This document shows positions 34,367 to 46,910 of a DNA stretch of 64,000 nt, one piece after another. A program made the translations under genes and the position numbers. The stretch is from Corythucha ciliata (Eukaryota > Arthropoda > Insecta > Hemiptera > Tingidae), in assembly GCA_038030265.1 (NCBI GenBank), contig CM075939.1:34143253-34207252 (forward strand), in the 5' to 3' direction. A model generated the notes under the pieces. The model did not search any database. It had not been told where the DNA came from and was given only the letters and a program-made list of their open reading frames with translations. Each line of letters opens with the position of its first letter. Positions within the stretch are counted from its first letter, which is position 1.

Positions 34367-36886
34367 ATATACTTTGAGCTACTTGTATGTTGACACGGGA
34401 TTCGTGCCAACACCTCTTCAGGAAAAATTAGGAGTTGTTTCCAACTCTTTATGTTCGTTTACTTGAATTACTTCGACTCTTTGAATTACTTGCAAAATGA
34501 ACTACACTAGGTGACTTTTGACAACTAATCCAACAACTTGAGTTAAAGAATAACCAATACATGTTTTCGATACTGAAGAATGTAATTGAGGTTGAAAAAC
34601 ATGGGAGTCAAAGGAACCGAAACTTTTATGTTCCGGACGACACAGGTTTAGCCTAACTACATCACTGAACTGTGTAAAATCGAACTTGAACCATTTATAA
34701 AAGCAATAACTTAGAACAGACCAAGTGGGAGAATGATTACGCAAAGATAAATGTGTCAACAATGTTTTTAGTAAACAAAAAAACATTGCCCATTTGTCTC
34801 AAGAATTTTGAGACCAATAAAAAGTGATAGGTATCGACAAAAATGACCAAGGTACTTATTTTTCAACGAGCATACAACCCTTCAGAATGAATCTGATATC
34901 CTTTTCGAGAACTCAATAGAATTGTGGCCCTATACTACTTTAAGAAACCACTAGACTCGGAATCAAAATTTTGGAAGTACAATTTTTACTAAAAAAGAAA
35001 TCCTACGAAACCAACATTATTTGACGGTGATTGAATTTAAAACCTGAGTAATTTTGATTTACAACGGTAGTTAATATAATTTAAAAATTAAGGTCAAAGG
35101 TAACGAAAGGACTTAGCGTGCCACAAGATGGTGGCCGTTAATGGCCCACCAAAACAAACACTTATGACTGAAATAGACGAAGGACCATAAAACTTGTCTC
35201 ACCAGCGTTGCCATAGAAGTAAATAACTAGGTAGAAGGCACAAAATAAATCTCTTTATGACTGCTCAGAAGAGCATCTATACAATTTTAATAGCTATTTC
35301 TTTGCAAAGCGATGAATTCTCTTAATGGAAGGGAATTAGATTAAAGAGTAAAGGCCCCCTGATAACTATAAAAAATGGATTGTTCCCGACTAATGATATT
35401 CCTTTCAAATAAATGAGTCATTTTTGCTAGTCGACGAGACCCACTTTCGTCAAATTTTAAAACATTTATGGCCGGGGTAGGCGGTGCTATAATAAGATAA
35501 GCACCGCCTCTGTGTACCAACAATCAGGGGATTCTATCGGATGTTTAGTATTATGGGCGCGTGAGACCCAACAAAATTGTTATAGCTAGAGAGTCAGGAT
35601 CGAAGCAAGTAAAACAAAGTAAAAATCTCAACACACTCATACACACATAATTTCTAATGTATCGGAGATTAGAGCGTTAAACGGAGAATGTAGCAAAATT
35701 GCAAAAAGACGAAAATTAAAAAAATATATATGTACGTGTCAAAACATGCTTCTCAACTAAATTTTAAACACAAATTAAATGACACTGTAATTCTTCAAGG
35801 CAGAGGGATTTATTTTGTTCAAAATTTGTAGAAACTACATACAGGAAAAGCTCCAAACGTTTATCAAATCACTTAAGGAGACAATTAAATTTTTTTAAAA
35901 CAGCCACACGAAATCATTTGAAAAAAATTAAAGAATGGAAAAAAGGCAGGCACAAAAAAGAAAACCATTAAAAAATAAAAAATAAAACACGAATATAAAA
36001 GTGTTCAACATTTTAAAAAAGGATTTTAATTTATGTTACTCACTGCACGTCATATTCTTCACTTGTCATGGAGATGTGCGTTTTTACGGTTTATTTTTTA
36101 AACAAGTCGCTTCAAAATTTATCAATCATCTTAACTTCTAATTTTTTTGTGCCAACCTCCTTTTTGTCTGGAAATATAAATATATAATTTTATACTCAAA
36201 GAGCGTTTTTTTTTTTTTTTAATGTGATTTTAAAGAAATAATCTGTACACAAAAAAAATAAGGGGTTCTGGCACTATGAGCGCGCGGGAAACCACTAATT
36301 GGTGGCATCTTGTGACAGCTCAACGGGCATGCAGTTTTTCCACGTTGGTTAGGGTGGCAGAGCAATGGAGGGAGGGAGAAGGGGAGGCTTATTAAATCGA
36401 ATGACTTTATGAGTACACTTTTCCTTACAGGAAGCGATGCGTAATGTTTTTCTTTTTTTTTTTTTTTTATTTAAAAAGTTGCAATCAACGCGAAAATTCC
36501 ACGAGACCCGAAACGCACGCTTTTATTTTTATGCAAATTGTAAAATATCATCACTGAAGTAGTTAGCGGTGGAGAAATGGAAAGGGGGCGGTTGAAGTGT
36601 AGAATTTTGCGGCGTTGCAAAACTAGGTCGGGATCAGTTCGGACTAAACATTGAGTAGGGGGGCGGTAGAAGGGGGGATTGAGAAACAAGCCCGCTGCAA
36701 TTCGTGTGTACTTGACCTTGACGCGGCTTCCCACAAATAAACTACGGTTTTCCCGGCTCCCGAGGAGCCTCACGCGTGAGACAAGAAGCGATAGTATGAG
36801 CGAGAGAGAAATTTCAATAACACCCTATTTTATAGGAATCGATCTAATTATTTTACATTTTTTTTTTTTCAGAAAAAAAAAATTAC
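33956..36886. other. Non-coding stretch, AT-rich
   Basis: No array or exon. Holds long T runs at about 34331-34360 and 36206-36220 and 36450-36470. From 36260 the sequence changes to mixed composition (GCGCGCGGGAAACC at 36281-36294), which may mark conserved regulatory DNA near the candidate exon that follows. Confidence 0.45.
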
Positions 36887-37400
36887 CTGATTACGTGAGA
36901 AGTAGGAATTCGAGCTCCCACATGAATGCCGGACGATCCTCTTAAAGTACTAAAATTCGCGAGGGAGCCAAATACAAAATAAATATAAAAAACAAAAACT
37001 CAAAAAAACACACAAGTGCAGGGGTCGAGGATTCACTGAAATAAGCTGAAAAAACTCGAAAAATCGAACTTGGACTTTTTTCATCAAAAAAAGAGGGAAA
37101 ATGTGAGCGGGGTCTTATGACAAGAGGGTCGAAGGAGTTTCGACACGGAGGGAGCTCCTTCCCATGACGGTGGTCGGTGTCTAACTGCGCTTGGGCTTTG
37201 CCACTCAGCTGCGGCACCGCCGGAGGCTCCCCGCACACAAAGCGGGGGTGGGAGGAGGACACGAATCTCCTCCGTGGGGGTGTTATGACGAGGGGAGTGG
37301 AAGGCGGCGCGGCGGCATGGCTGGGGAGGTGAGGAGGTGATTAAGAGTGTGAGGATTCGGGTCTCCCGCAGAGCAGCGTTCTTGTTTTGAGGGCGAACGG
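36887..37400 (-). promoter_or_regulatory. Candidate promoter and 5' non-coding exon of the zinc finger gene
   Basis: This is one of the few GC- and CpG-rich stretches (about 37130-37390: GGCGGCGCGGCGGCATGG, CGGCACCGCCGGAGG). Reading on the minus strand, the GC-rich part passes into moderately composed DNA without array repeats and ends CACGTAATCAG|GTAATT at 36887/36886, an acceptable splice donor. The zinc finger gene reads in the same direction and needs a 5' non-coding exon. The link across 31 kb is inference; the exon could belong to another transcript. Confidence 0.3.
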
Positions 37401-38340
37401 TCGAGATGATACTTTTTAATTTTTCTATTGCTGCGTATTTTGTTTATTTATCTATTTATGAAATTCATCTACAAACTTCCGCATGGATTTTCAGGATCTT
37501 TTGAGATGAATACTTACTTTGCATTGAGGTGGTTCGTAATGACGACAGGCAATTAGGGAAAAGTGGAGATGACGAAAGGTAAGAAGGCATAGTGCTGGGA
37601 TGTCTGAGAGGTACGTAGGTACTTCATAGCACAGCCCTCAACTCCACCGTGTCACAAGTGTTAGACCCTTTTTAGAAAAAAAAGGTTTTGCTTTTCCTGA
37701 CAAAAACCCGGACGCTTACGTTAGTGCCGTGTCGCTGGGCGACCCTGTGTCCTTTTTACACAGCAATGAAAAACAAAAAAAATCAGCGCTCTATTGATTT
37801 CGTTAGCATCATCCAATCCACGACGTTAATTTCTTCAATTCGATGGTATCACAAATAAATAGCCAAAAACAGGGCCGCAACTAGAGTTTTTCTGAGAGAG
37901 AGCGAGCTTTATTTTGCCGCCCCTTGAAGGGAGGGGCAAGCTTCATATTAAAGCCTCTGTAAGGGGGTGGGGAAATATGCATGTATTTTAAATTTTAAAT
38001 GAACCGTTCGAATTTGAAGCTTGAAGTCAAGCAAAAACTTTCAATTTTTCCGAAATCATTAGCAAAATTGGAATTTATATCGACATGATTTGATGTGAGA
38101 TAAAATAAAATAAATGTGAGGTAAAATAAAATAAAAATAGTGAAGATGGTTTTGCCTCCACGAGTTCCTAGAAGTATAATGGGAGAACCGTTCCCAGACA
38201 CGCACCTTCAAATTCTGCGAGCCGAGCCTTGGTCCGCTCGCAGAATATGCGGAATAAATGAAATCGATTATAATGCATAACGACCAATTTTCGGCCAATT
38301 TGTAAAAACTCAGTACACAGCACTATGACGGAAACGCGGT
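37401..38340. other. Non-coding stretch
   Basis: No array or exon recognised. TAAAATAAAATAAA-type repeats at 38100-38140 are duplicated locally. CAGGGCCGCAACTAG at 37871 resembles a hAT end without a partner. Confidence 0.4.
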
Positions 38341-39715
38341 GCATCTGATGAAAATCGCTCATTCACGGGTAAAATTTGGAAACCTGTTAATTCACGGCTA
38401 ACGGTTGAGGAACGCAGCATAAATTTTTAAAATGCGCTTATTTTATAGGCTAACGTAGAGAGAAAGCCATTAGAGAGATTTTGCAAACAGCTCCGCTAAC
38501 GCTAACGTTAACGCTATTCACATTTCAACCAACGAAATGTTTACTACCCTAGCAACGCGTACACAAAAAATTAACTGTAGCGTTTGCGGGACTGGTTGCG
38601 AAATTTCTCTATTATTCCGAGCTAAAATTGAAACAAGGACAATTCACGGTTTCCAAAGGCAACTTCGGGGCTGTAAAATTAAGAAAATACGCTAATTAGC
38701 ACCTATTAAATGTGAAAGCCTCTCTAATTCATGGATGATAACCCCTGATTCTCGATTCAAATTTAGAAAAAGCGCTAATGCGCGGTAAAAATTGAGTGAA
38801 ACGCTAATTCACAGATGAAACTAAAGAAATTGCTCTTGTTCGCAGCCACAATTGAGAAAGGTATTCGAGGATGAAACTAAGAAAAACGCGAATTCACGGA
38901 TATATGTTATTGGGAGAAAGCGCCCTTCTAGCGCAAATTGAGGAAAAGCCCTGAATCGTGGCTAAAATTGAGAAAAAAAACGATAATATACGGATCTATG
39001 TGACAAAACGCGCTAACACGCAGCTATAATATTAGGATAGAGAGTTAAACTGGCAGCTAAGCTTCCAAAAAAAAAAAAAATCGATTTGCGGATAAAATTG
39101 AGGACAAAAAAAACGCTCATTCGCGGCTGAAATTTGCGGTTCAATTAGAGAAAACCAGCTAACTCGAAGCTAAATTGAGTAAACGCGCTAATTACCCGCT
39201 AAAATTGGGAAAAACAGTGATTCGCGGACAAAGTTTAGCATATTCGCTAATTCACTGCTTAAGTTAACAAATAACGCTCAAACGCAGCTAAAAATGATAA
39301 AAAAAAACGTTAATTCGCGGACGCGGATCAATTTGAGAAAATCCGCTAATTCACATCCGCAAAATTTACTAGAAGCGGCAACCCTAACCCGCAGCTTGGG
39401 AGGGGGGAACTTCGCAGCTAAAATAGAGAAATTGGAGCAGTTCCTGACAAAAATTCCGGAAAACCTCAAATCAGTGCATGGTAACACGATAACGTTGGTT
39501 TTCTACGTAAGAAAACCAGTTAATACGCGGCCAAAATTGAAAGAAACTGCTAAATCAAAGCTAAACTCGAAAAAAAAACCAATTAGCTGTCAAAAAGTAA
39601 AATTTTCGGCCAAAATGGGGAAAAATGCCAGATAAAATTCAGAAAATCCGCTGATTTGCGACTAAAATTCAGTAAAAATTGTAATTATCGGTTAAAGTTG
39701 AGAAATAAATAGGAA
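38341..39715 (+). repeat. Family C degenerate ~30-bp array
   Basis: Some 40 units of CGCTAATTCGCGG plus CTAAAATTGAGAAAAA. Substitutions and small indels are frequent, so the period drifts from 26 to 36. The part 38490-38720 is more degenerate (GCTAACGCTAACGTTAACGC at 38500). An A-run lies at about 39066-39080. Confidence 0.75.
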
Positions 39716-39718
39716 AAC

Positions 39719-39855
39719 TCACAGGGTGACTGGGACTTGGTTGAAAAAAATTAGAGGGGTGATTATACATCCAAAACGCAATAAAAAATGTCCTGTGACC
39801 AAATGTCCGATTTCCATTCCTAGTCGAGGTAATCGATTTTTTCAAGTTTCGGTTT
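39719..39855 (+). repeat. End fragment of the fold-back family seen at 48.9 and 50.0 kb
   Basis: CAGGGTGACTGGGACTTGG, then GGGGTGATTATACATCCAAAA, TGTCCGATTTCC and TTCCTAGTCGAGGTAAT match the arms near 48862-48985 and, inverted, 49905-50015. It is a solo end of that element family. Confidence 0.75.
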
Positions 39856-39902
39856 ATTAATGCATGCATGAAACTGTAGCCGTAGGAGCCTACGTTGTCT
39901 GT

Positions 39903-40068
39903 CTTCCCTCGTTGAGGTGCGTTAAAAACGAACCGGTTTCGGCTGCTCGCCATCTTCAGCGTCTGTAAGTCCAACTGAAACTTGGACTTACAGAGGTTGG
40001 ACTTACAGACGCTGAAGATGGCGAGCAGCCGAAACCGGTTCGTTTTTAACGCACCTCAACGTGGGAAG
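39903..40068. repeat. 73-bp inverted repeat with CTGAAGA/GAAA motif in both arms
   Basis: Arms 39903-39975 and 39996-40068 differ at about one position. Each arm contains CTGAAGA, a GGC...GCC hairpin and GAAA (plus strand 40012-40034, minus strand 39959-39937). Such near identity points to recent origin or conversion. Confidence 0.85.
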
Positions 40069-40079
40069 ATTGAGATCCA

Positions 40080-40510
40080 CAAAATGGGGGTCTTGAAAGA
40101 GTGAAATTGGGGTATTTTAGCGAAACACTTCTTTACATTTGAAATAACCAAACCCTTGTAATTGGTTTGTTAAAGTGATCCCAACCCGAGAAATGATGTT
40201 TAATGAAGAGAAATATGCCAAATTGGGGTTTTAAAGGGTCAATTTCGTTGTCAAATACCCCACGAAATCGTATTTACTAAATGAGGGAAACCTCGTGAAA
40301 TTGGCGTTTGAAGAAGCCAGTATCACGAAATTGGCTCACTGGTTGAGCCAAACCCTCGAAATAGTTATTTGAAAGACCAAACCTACGGAATTTGTTTACT
40401 GAATGAGCCGGAGCCCAAAAATTCCTATTTAGAAGAGCCACATCCAAGAAATTCAGTTCTTGAAGGATCTCTCGGCACGAAACTTGAACGTGCTTGCACT
40501 TCAGCCCCTC
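40080..40510 (-). repeat. Family A array
   Basis: On the minus strand the units read AATTTCGTGAGGTTTGGC with TCATTTAGTAA and TCTTCAAA links. On the plus strand they appear as GAAATTGGGGT...GAGCCAAACCC. About 14 units of 30 bp. It directly precedes a family B array. Confidence 0.65.
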
Positions 40511-40559
40511 AAACAGCGACTAATTGGCGCCAGACCAGTCCAATTTCCTGATTCTTCCT

Positions 40560-41950
40560 TTGCAAATTGCCCAAAGGCCCAGAGAGTTACGCCATATTAT
40601 GGCGCAAAGCATTGGCTTAGCTATTTTTAGGGAACAAATAGCCTGCAGTTTAGCCATTTTTAAGGCGCAAAGGCTCAGTTTGGCCATGTTTGAAGCACAC
40701 TGTGGTGAGTTCCGCCATTTTCCGGGCACGAATGGTCCGTTTAGCCTCATTTCTGTGGTGTGATTAGCCAGTCAATAAATTTTAAAGCGCGTTAAGTAGC
40801 CATTTTGAAGCCGCGAATCACCATTCTGTGATAGCCTCTCTAGGGCGCGAATGATCAGTTTGGCCATTTTCATTAGAGCGTGAATTGCCAGTTTTTCAAT
40901 TTTAGGGCATGACTCGTCAATTTAAGACGTTTTTAAGGTGTGAATAAGGCTCCGTTTGGTCATTTTTGACGCGGAAATGGCCGGTTTTGTCAGTTGCTCG
41001 ACTGGAATAATCTGCTCAGGCCTATCCAAGGCGCGAATCGTCAGTTTAACCATTTACTAGGCCGCATAGAGTCAGCTTTGCCTATTTTATGGCGTGAATA
41101 ACCAGTTTGGCCACTTTCACGGCGCAAACTGTCAGTTGGTCAGTTGGTCATTTCTAGGGCGTGCATAATAGTCAGTCTTTCACTCTCAGGGCAGGAATCC
41201 GTAATTTTAATCAATTGCACGGTACGAAACTCAGTTTTAATTTTAGCTATTTTTCGGGCGCATAGAGTCAGTTTTGACGTTTATAGGGAGCTAATAGTAC
41301 GCTAAGTCTAATTTGCTATACTTGGTGCGCGAATGGTTAATTTTTCAATTTTCAATGTATGCAGGAACATTAGTTAAGCCATTTTTAGGGTACGTGGAGT
41401 TTGACCATACATATTTAGAGCGGTAATCGCTAGTTAGAATGTTTTTAGCGCGCATATAATCAACTTAGCCTGCTTTTGCCTGAATTGTCTGTTAATTCTT
41501 CCATTTTTAAATGTGAATAGTCAGTATTAGCTGTTTTCAGTATACGCCAAATCCATCAAGCCATGGCCATTTTTGGTGCACGAATGGTGCACCATTCGTC
41601 AGTTTCGCCACTTTTGACACCCATTTGGTCGATTTAGCCACTTTCAGACGGGAATTACGATTTTTCAGGGCGCTTGAATCGTCATTTCAGCCATTTTATG
41701 GCGTGAAAAGCCATGTTGGTTATTTTAGAGCGGGAATTGCCAGTTTGACAATTTTTGAAGTGTCAATTGCTAGTTTTGGTATAATTTTAGGACGCAAATA
41801 GTCAGATTCAAGGCTCGAATCGTCAGTTTTATAGCCATTTTGGGCGCGACTTTACAGTCAGTTTAGCCGTTTTTATCGTGGGAATAGCTATAGTTTAGCT
41901 ATTTTTAGGAAGCGAGTGCATGGCCATCACGCCAGTTTTAGTAGATTAAA
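40560..41950 (+). repeat. Family B degenerate ~33-bp array, second locus
   Basis: About 40 units of GGGCGCGAATGGTCAG plus TTTGGCCATTTTT. In places very regular (40800-40900), elsewhere strongly decayed. Same orientation as the array at 26.6-28.0 kb. Confidence 0.75.
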
Positions 41951-42260
41951 GCACACAATTTCTCAAGCCCCTCCCTTGAGGAAATCCTGAACCCACGTCT
42001 GTGTATGAGTGTACTCGCACATTATGTGAAAAATCCAAACGATAGGACCCACGATAGTCCTCGCCGTGGGGTCCCGCGAGGGCTATAAAGAAATTTTCCT
42101 GCTCACACTCACTCTCTGTCTCTCTTGAATAGCAGCAAAATGGGTCTCAAATGAGCCGACCTAGAGAAATTTCGCTTCTGAAGGAGCCAAGCTCACGAAA
42201 TTTATTTCCGAAAGAGCCCGAAATACTCGATTTGAAAGAGCAAAGTCATCGAAATTGTTT
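41951..42260. repeat. Short GC-rich segment followed by a family A fragment
   Basis: A hairpin GGACCCACG/CGTGGGGTCC at about 42045-42073 is followed by GGCTATAAAG, a TATA-like box. From about 42150 units GAGCCAAGCTCACGAAATTT return, family A on the minus strand. Confidence 0.45.
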
Positions 42261-44155
42261 GATTGTGCATCATGTATTTGCAACTGCTAATCACATTGGA
42301 TTGTTACCCACTCGATAAGTGCGGCATACGTTAAATAGGCTCACGGTATATAGCCACGTAGTCGCAGCACACATAATTATTATCCACGATGCACTGTAAG
42401 CCATCGATCCCTAAGTCTATGAAAGTGTTGTTTTTCGTAATCAATTTAGCTCAGTCGATGGGATGAGCGGATCGTTTGAAGGAAAACAAAAAAACAAAAA
42501 ACGGGGATAAGTTTGCTGAAATTATTGTAAATTGTTGTGTTATCGATTTGAGTTCCATCACGACGGAGAAAATGCTGCATGATATCTTGAAAAACAATTA
42601 ACACCCCTAAGCGCTTCTTATCGTCCAACGGTAAATAAACTTCCGCGGTTTCGTTACAAAATTATTTGATTCGCCGAAAACTCTCGAAATCGGATGATTT
42701 TCATGCTGAAAGCGTTTCACATGGTGGAAGATGAATGACAGAAAGGGCATTGATTTATTTCTTCATTCACACTTTTTCTCCTTTACAATCTTCATTCTTA
42801 ACAGTGAGTGCTCTGTGCTCAAAAACTTCATCACAGCCATCCGGAAAATCTACTCGTCCAAGAAAACTCCTCCTTCCTCTCCTCTTCCTCTACATGGATT
42901 TTCCGCTTTATTTTTATTCTCATTATACTTCAATGTCAAAAGTTTACGCTGATGATTATCTGGAGCTATTCTTCTCCTCCTCCTCCTCCTCCTCCAACTT
43001 CTATGTCTTTCAACTTTTTTTCATTCTTCTTCTTTCATTTGTGACGCCATGCATAAAATGACTTCAGAATAAGAAAAGGAGGAGGAGGCGGCGGCAGGTG
43101 TAATCGCACGATTAGGCTGGTGAACCGAAACCAACTGATCGTAGAAGAGGGATTTCCCGTTAAAATAAAATGATACAATAATAATTATTAATATTAAAAT
43201 GGAAGAAGAAGCTGTGACTGCAAACATAGATGATGCCAAATAAACTGTACTTGAATTCAATATCAATACAGGGGAATTCTGAGCAACTTTTCGTTCAGAC
43301 GCATAACCAATCTCCAAGATTGCTATTTTTCGTATTTATTTTTTTCGTCGAGAGTTGCCTAACAGACCAGTAATACTCTACACCAACCACCCTTCTACGT
43401 TTACTTCAAACTACTAGTTGTACGGTGGTCGCACCGCACCGGGTCGCGCACTTCTTTGTGCAACATTGTCTAGCCTTTTTCTTACCCTTGAATTCCGTCA
43501 TGCCTTTCTCCCCATTCAAGAGCTCGCGGCTCTCCTCCACACCGTGACCCGTGAGGATGGCGAGGTTGATGGTGGTGAGGTAGGGTATTACTAACCCCCG
43601 TCCTTCGTCTCTTGTCCTTTACGTCGTCGTCACGCCGTGGCGATAAAGAGTGAGTGAGAGAAAAAAAAATTGAAGATCTGAAGGAAACGACCGGAAGGGA
43701 GTGGAGAGGACACGAAAAAAAGTAAAGACGCTTGGGCCTAAAAATGGTGTTATCTTCCTTGCCCTCCCCCTCCGCAATCTTTCCCACCATTCACCATCAC
43801 CATCTCACTTCGCTCCATTCATGAATGACTTGTGTGTGCCTGGAATAAATTGGGCGACAGATTTTTTTTGTTTTCAATAATAGACAACATTTTTTGTAAA
43901 AAAAAAAATCTCTGATCACTCCGTGAAAATGGGCAGTGGCCGGAAAGGCTTAGATCTATTCCTTTTTCGCTTCCCCGGAAGACTCCGTGATGCCATTTTG
44001 AATTAAACTCAATGTCAGTTGCATGATGTGGAGTATTCATACGTATTACCGGGAGATTTAGCAGCCAGTCATTCTGAAATTTCCCGCGTAACGAAGTTTC
44101 TTACGCTGGTTTTGCTGTTTTATGGCAAGTCTGGCAGTTATGGCAGAGGCTCCCA
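42261..44155. other. Non-coding stretch with simple repeats
   Basis: (TCC)n at 42971-42993 and GGA-rich DNA at 43076-43092 create Ser- or Phe-rich frames that I do not regard as genes. The segment 43480-43810 is richer in G and C. No array. Confidence 0.45.
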
Positions 44156-44965
44156 TCCAACTTGGCCACACCATATACACTAATTTGCAGATTTTACCAC
44201 TCTACACCCCAAATTTTGCGAAATCGGCACTCATAGAACCAAATTTTACGCGCTTTGCCCACTCAAAACCCCGATTTCGGAGGATCTCTTAAAATCCAAT
44301 TTCTCGGTGTTGAACCATTTTAACCACAATTTCACGGGATTCACTCAATCAAAAAAACAATTTCACGTTGGGCTCCTTCGAAGTCCAGACACCGGCTTTT
44401 GACACATTACACCTTACAGAACCCAATTTCGCGGGTCTGGCTCCTTTCAAAAACACAATTTTGAAGGGTTCGGCCCATTCAAAACCAATATAACTGGATT
44501 GACTCACAAAAAAATATATTTCGCGGGTGTGGCCCATTCGAAAGGCAATTTGGTGGGTTCGGCTTATTCAAAAATGAAATTTCTCGGAGTTTGCTCATTC
44601 AAAGCTGAAAAATTCGCAGGGAGTGTGGGCGGAGGTGGGGGCTCCCTGAATTATACGACATTCCGCGGTGTTGGCTCATTAAACAAAAATTTCGCAGACC
44701 AAATCCTCATAGTGACTCTGACTCCACAGAAAAATGAAATTCGTGCAGGATTCACTGAATTAAAAATGACATTTCGCGCTGCTGACCCATTCAAAAAGCA
44801 ATTTCGCTGTAGGCTCTTCAAATAACTCATTGCACGGGATATTCACTCATAAAATAACAAATTTCGCAGATTTAGCTCTTTCAAGCCTCTTTCAGGGATC
44901 GTTAGTTTCAGAACCAAATTTCGCGGTTTTGGCTAATTCAAGAACTACATTCTTTGGCGGTGACA
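44156..44965 (+). repeat. Family A degenerate ~30-bp array
   Basis: About 26 units centred on AATTTCGCGGGTTTGGCTC with CATTCAAAA links. AATTTYRCG cores between 44210 and 44365 fall about 30 bp apart. A GC-rich insertion lies at 44617-44640. Confidence 0.75.
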
Positions 44966-46005
44966 CTGTGTCGTTGAACGTAATTCAAAATTGGGTAAAA
45001 TATTTGTCTCCACACAAATTCTGTTTTATTCTTCGAAACCGGTTTTATCCTTGTGGTATGGAATATGGAAGTTCTAGGCAAAAGTGGCAAAAATTCAAAA
45101 AATTGAAGAAACCGTGTATCTCGGTATTTTATCGCCACTGGGAGTCCGAAAAATGATGCGGATTTTCGAACAGACGAACAGTTGAAGTGGTTCTCGCTGT
45201 GATTCCGTAGATTTTGGCCAGTTTTCCGGGACCATTCCGGTAAATTCCGCAATTCGGAAATTCCTGAAAAATGTGTACGAGGGTAGAGCGGTCTCGTGAA
45301 CATCAGCTCTCTGATGTCCAAATAGGAAAGTATCGACGCAAGCTGTAGAGTGGAGATAATCGGTCGAAACCAACGACCTTCTCGAAACGCTCATTTTTGG
45401 CTACTTTGAGGGGGCTCTGACGTACTCTTAATGGGTATTTTGTCCAAAACCACCCTCATTTATAAATTTAGCCTGATCAACCTGCGTCGAACGACTCTTC
45501 TCATCAAGTTATTTCTGTTTTGGGGTTCCTTGTGCCAAGGAATTGGCGTGGTTTCGGCTTTTTATACATTCTGGCCATTTCCATCGTACTTGCAAACAGT
45601 TTATCCTTCACTTGCCCTGCGAGTCTAGACGGCTAGAGATTGAATTGACCAGAGCCCAACACGCCAGGGGCCTTATATTCACTAAAATGAGAGGCGCTAA
45701 AAGGATAGATAAGTGTTCCGTCGGCGTCCTCCAACTCTGTTAAGAATTTGGTGATGAGATATCACGGCGGTTTCCCACCGGCGGGTTTGGTCTGTTACGG
45801 AAAAACCGCCGACAGAAAACCTTCGGCGAGTAAAACGCCCAGTATGGTGATTTCCTTTATTTTGTTGTCATTATGGTTATCATTTAGCTAGCCCTTAACG
45901 CCTTTTCTGGGGCACTAAGGATAACCATATGATTACAGAATAAAACAAAGTATGTGATACCTATACACCAACCATTCAACATGGACTGGTGTCCACAGCC
46001 TTGTC
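44966..46005. other. Non-coding stretch with one small inverted repeat
   Basis: Between 45853 and 45950 imperfect arms CTTTATTTTGTTGTCATTAT and GGTTATC pair with GATAACCATATGATTACAG and AATAAAACAAAG: a ~98-bp hairpin-like element. The frames at 44938-45394 overlap in two phases and have no domain. Confidence 0.45.
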
Positions 46006-46009
46006 CACA

Positions 46010-46345
46010 GCCAGAAAATTTGTAATTATTCTTAAATTTGGATCCGAACTTGCAAATTCACAAATACACTTAGCTCTAAATGCTACAATTACACGACTAT
46101 TTAGCAGGAAGAAAAGGGCCCAGAAACTTGCTGTTTCCCAAACAGCAAAGAAATATAGATCAGAAGTGATTTCGCGAAAATAAAGACCAGAAACCACCAA
46201 TTTCGCTGATATTTAGACTTGAAACTTGCAATTTGCGTTATGATAAAGACCTGAAACGTGCAATTTCACGGATATAGCTCGCGGATGTTTCAGATGCTGT
46301 GCGACCCGCAATGCCGTATAATGCCGCAATGGCGAAAAAAGGCCC
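46010..46345 (+). repeat. Family D array
   Basis: AGAAACTTGC, AATTTCGCTGATATTTAGAC and AAACTTGCAATTTGCG units at about 31 bp, ending in a GC-rich segment (GCAATGCCGTATAATGCCGC) like the spacers of the other D arrays. It abuts the LINE fragment. Confidence 0.65.
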
Positions 46346-46349
46346 CGAA

Positions 46350-46730
46350 ACTTGTCTCTGAACTGCAAAGTGCCCTGTAAATATTCTTACTATCTTTCTA
46401 GTTTGCTTTCGCCCTAACCCTACCAGCCACTTTGTCGTGTTGGCATCATACCTTTTAATGCCCTCTTTCGCTTGTCTGCAGTGATCTTCTGCTTCCCATC
46501 GTGCCTGGGCTTCCGCTTTCGCCCAACCCCGAATTTCACTGAGTCCTACTTCCCTTGCTATCCCCACCACCGGTTCTGGGCCGACATATTCTGTCATGGC
46601 CCCCGTCTTAGCCAGCTTGTCTGCTCTCTCATTCCCCGGGATGCCAGCATGACCTGGTACCCACCCTAATGTAACCGTGTTACCCTCCGTCAGCAGTGCC
46701 GATATACTGGCTCTACAGCCCCAGACTACG
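46350..46730 (-). pseudogene. RNase H domain fragment of a Jockey/I-group-like LINE
   Basis: The minus-strand frame reads TVTLGWVPGHAGIPGNERADKL, and the usual LINE RNase H C-terminus follows (LAK, a WE-rich helix, RIFTGHFAVQR). The last catalytic Asp (ERADKL) is present; the other catalytic residues and all of the reverse transcriptase are absent. It is broken by a family D array at its 3' end (about 46350) and by a MITE fragment at its 5' end (46739). A dead fragment. Confidence 0.8.
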
Positions 46731-46738
46731 GGTTAGGT

Positions 46739-46910
46739 CAAGGTGATTAAACATTCTATAGGTGCCGCAGATCTTCGGCCATTACTGTCCTTCACCTACG
46801 TCACAAGCAGTTCCAACCGCCATTGTGCTGGTCCCAGTACACTATTAATTGCTATTGGGTTGTAATTTTTGAGAATTTATAAACTTCAATTTCAAAAAAA
46901 GTTTTGTTCC
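46739..46910 (+). mobile_element. Partial copy of the 9-bp-duplication MITE
   Basis: Begins CAAGGTGATTAAAC and TTCTATAGGTGCCGCAGATC, then tracks 25468-25640 for about 170 bp. The right half is missing. It abuts the LINE fragment. Confidence 0.75.

Noticed and set aside
37871..37885. hAT-like terminus CAGGGCCGCAACTAG
   Set aside because: No inverted partner or 8-bp duplication was found.
38498..38520. Telomere-like or other short tandem GCTAAC repeats
   Set aside because: Only three imperfect copies, inside a degraded part of a family C array, and the unit is not the insect TTAGG.
40560..41950. CRISPR-like array
   Set aside because: The DNA is eukaryotic, units are degenerate and contiguous, and there is no alternation of constant repeats with unique spacers.
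42081..42120. TATA-like promoter GGCTATAAAG
   Set aside because: It lies between repeat arrays with no exon or donor downstream; such a box occurs easily by chance in AT-rich DNA.
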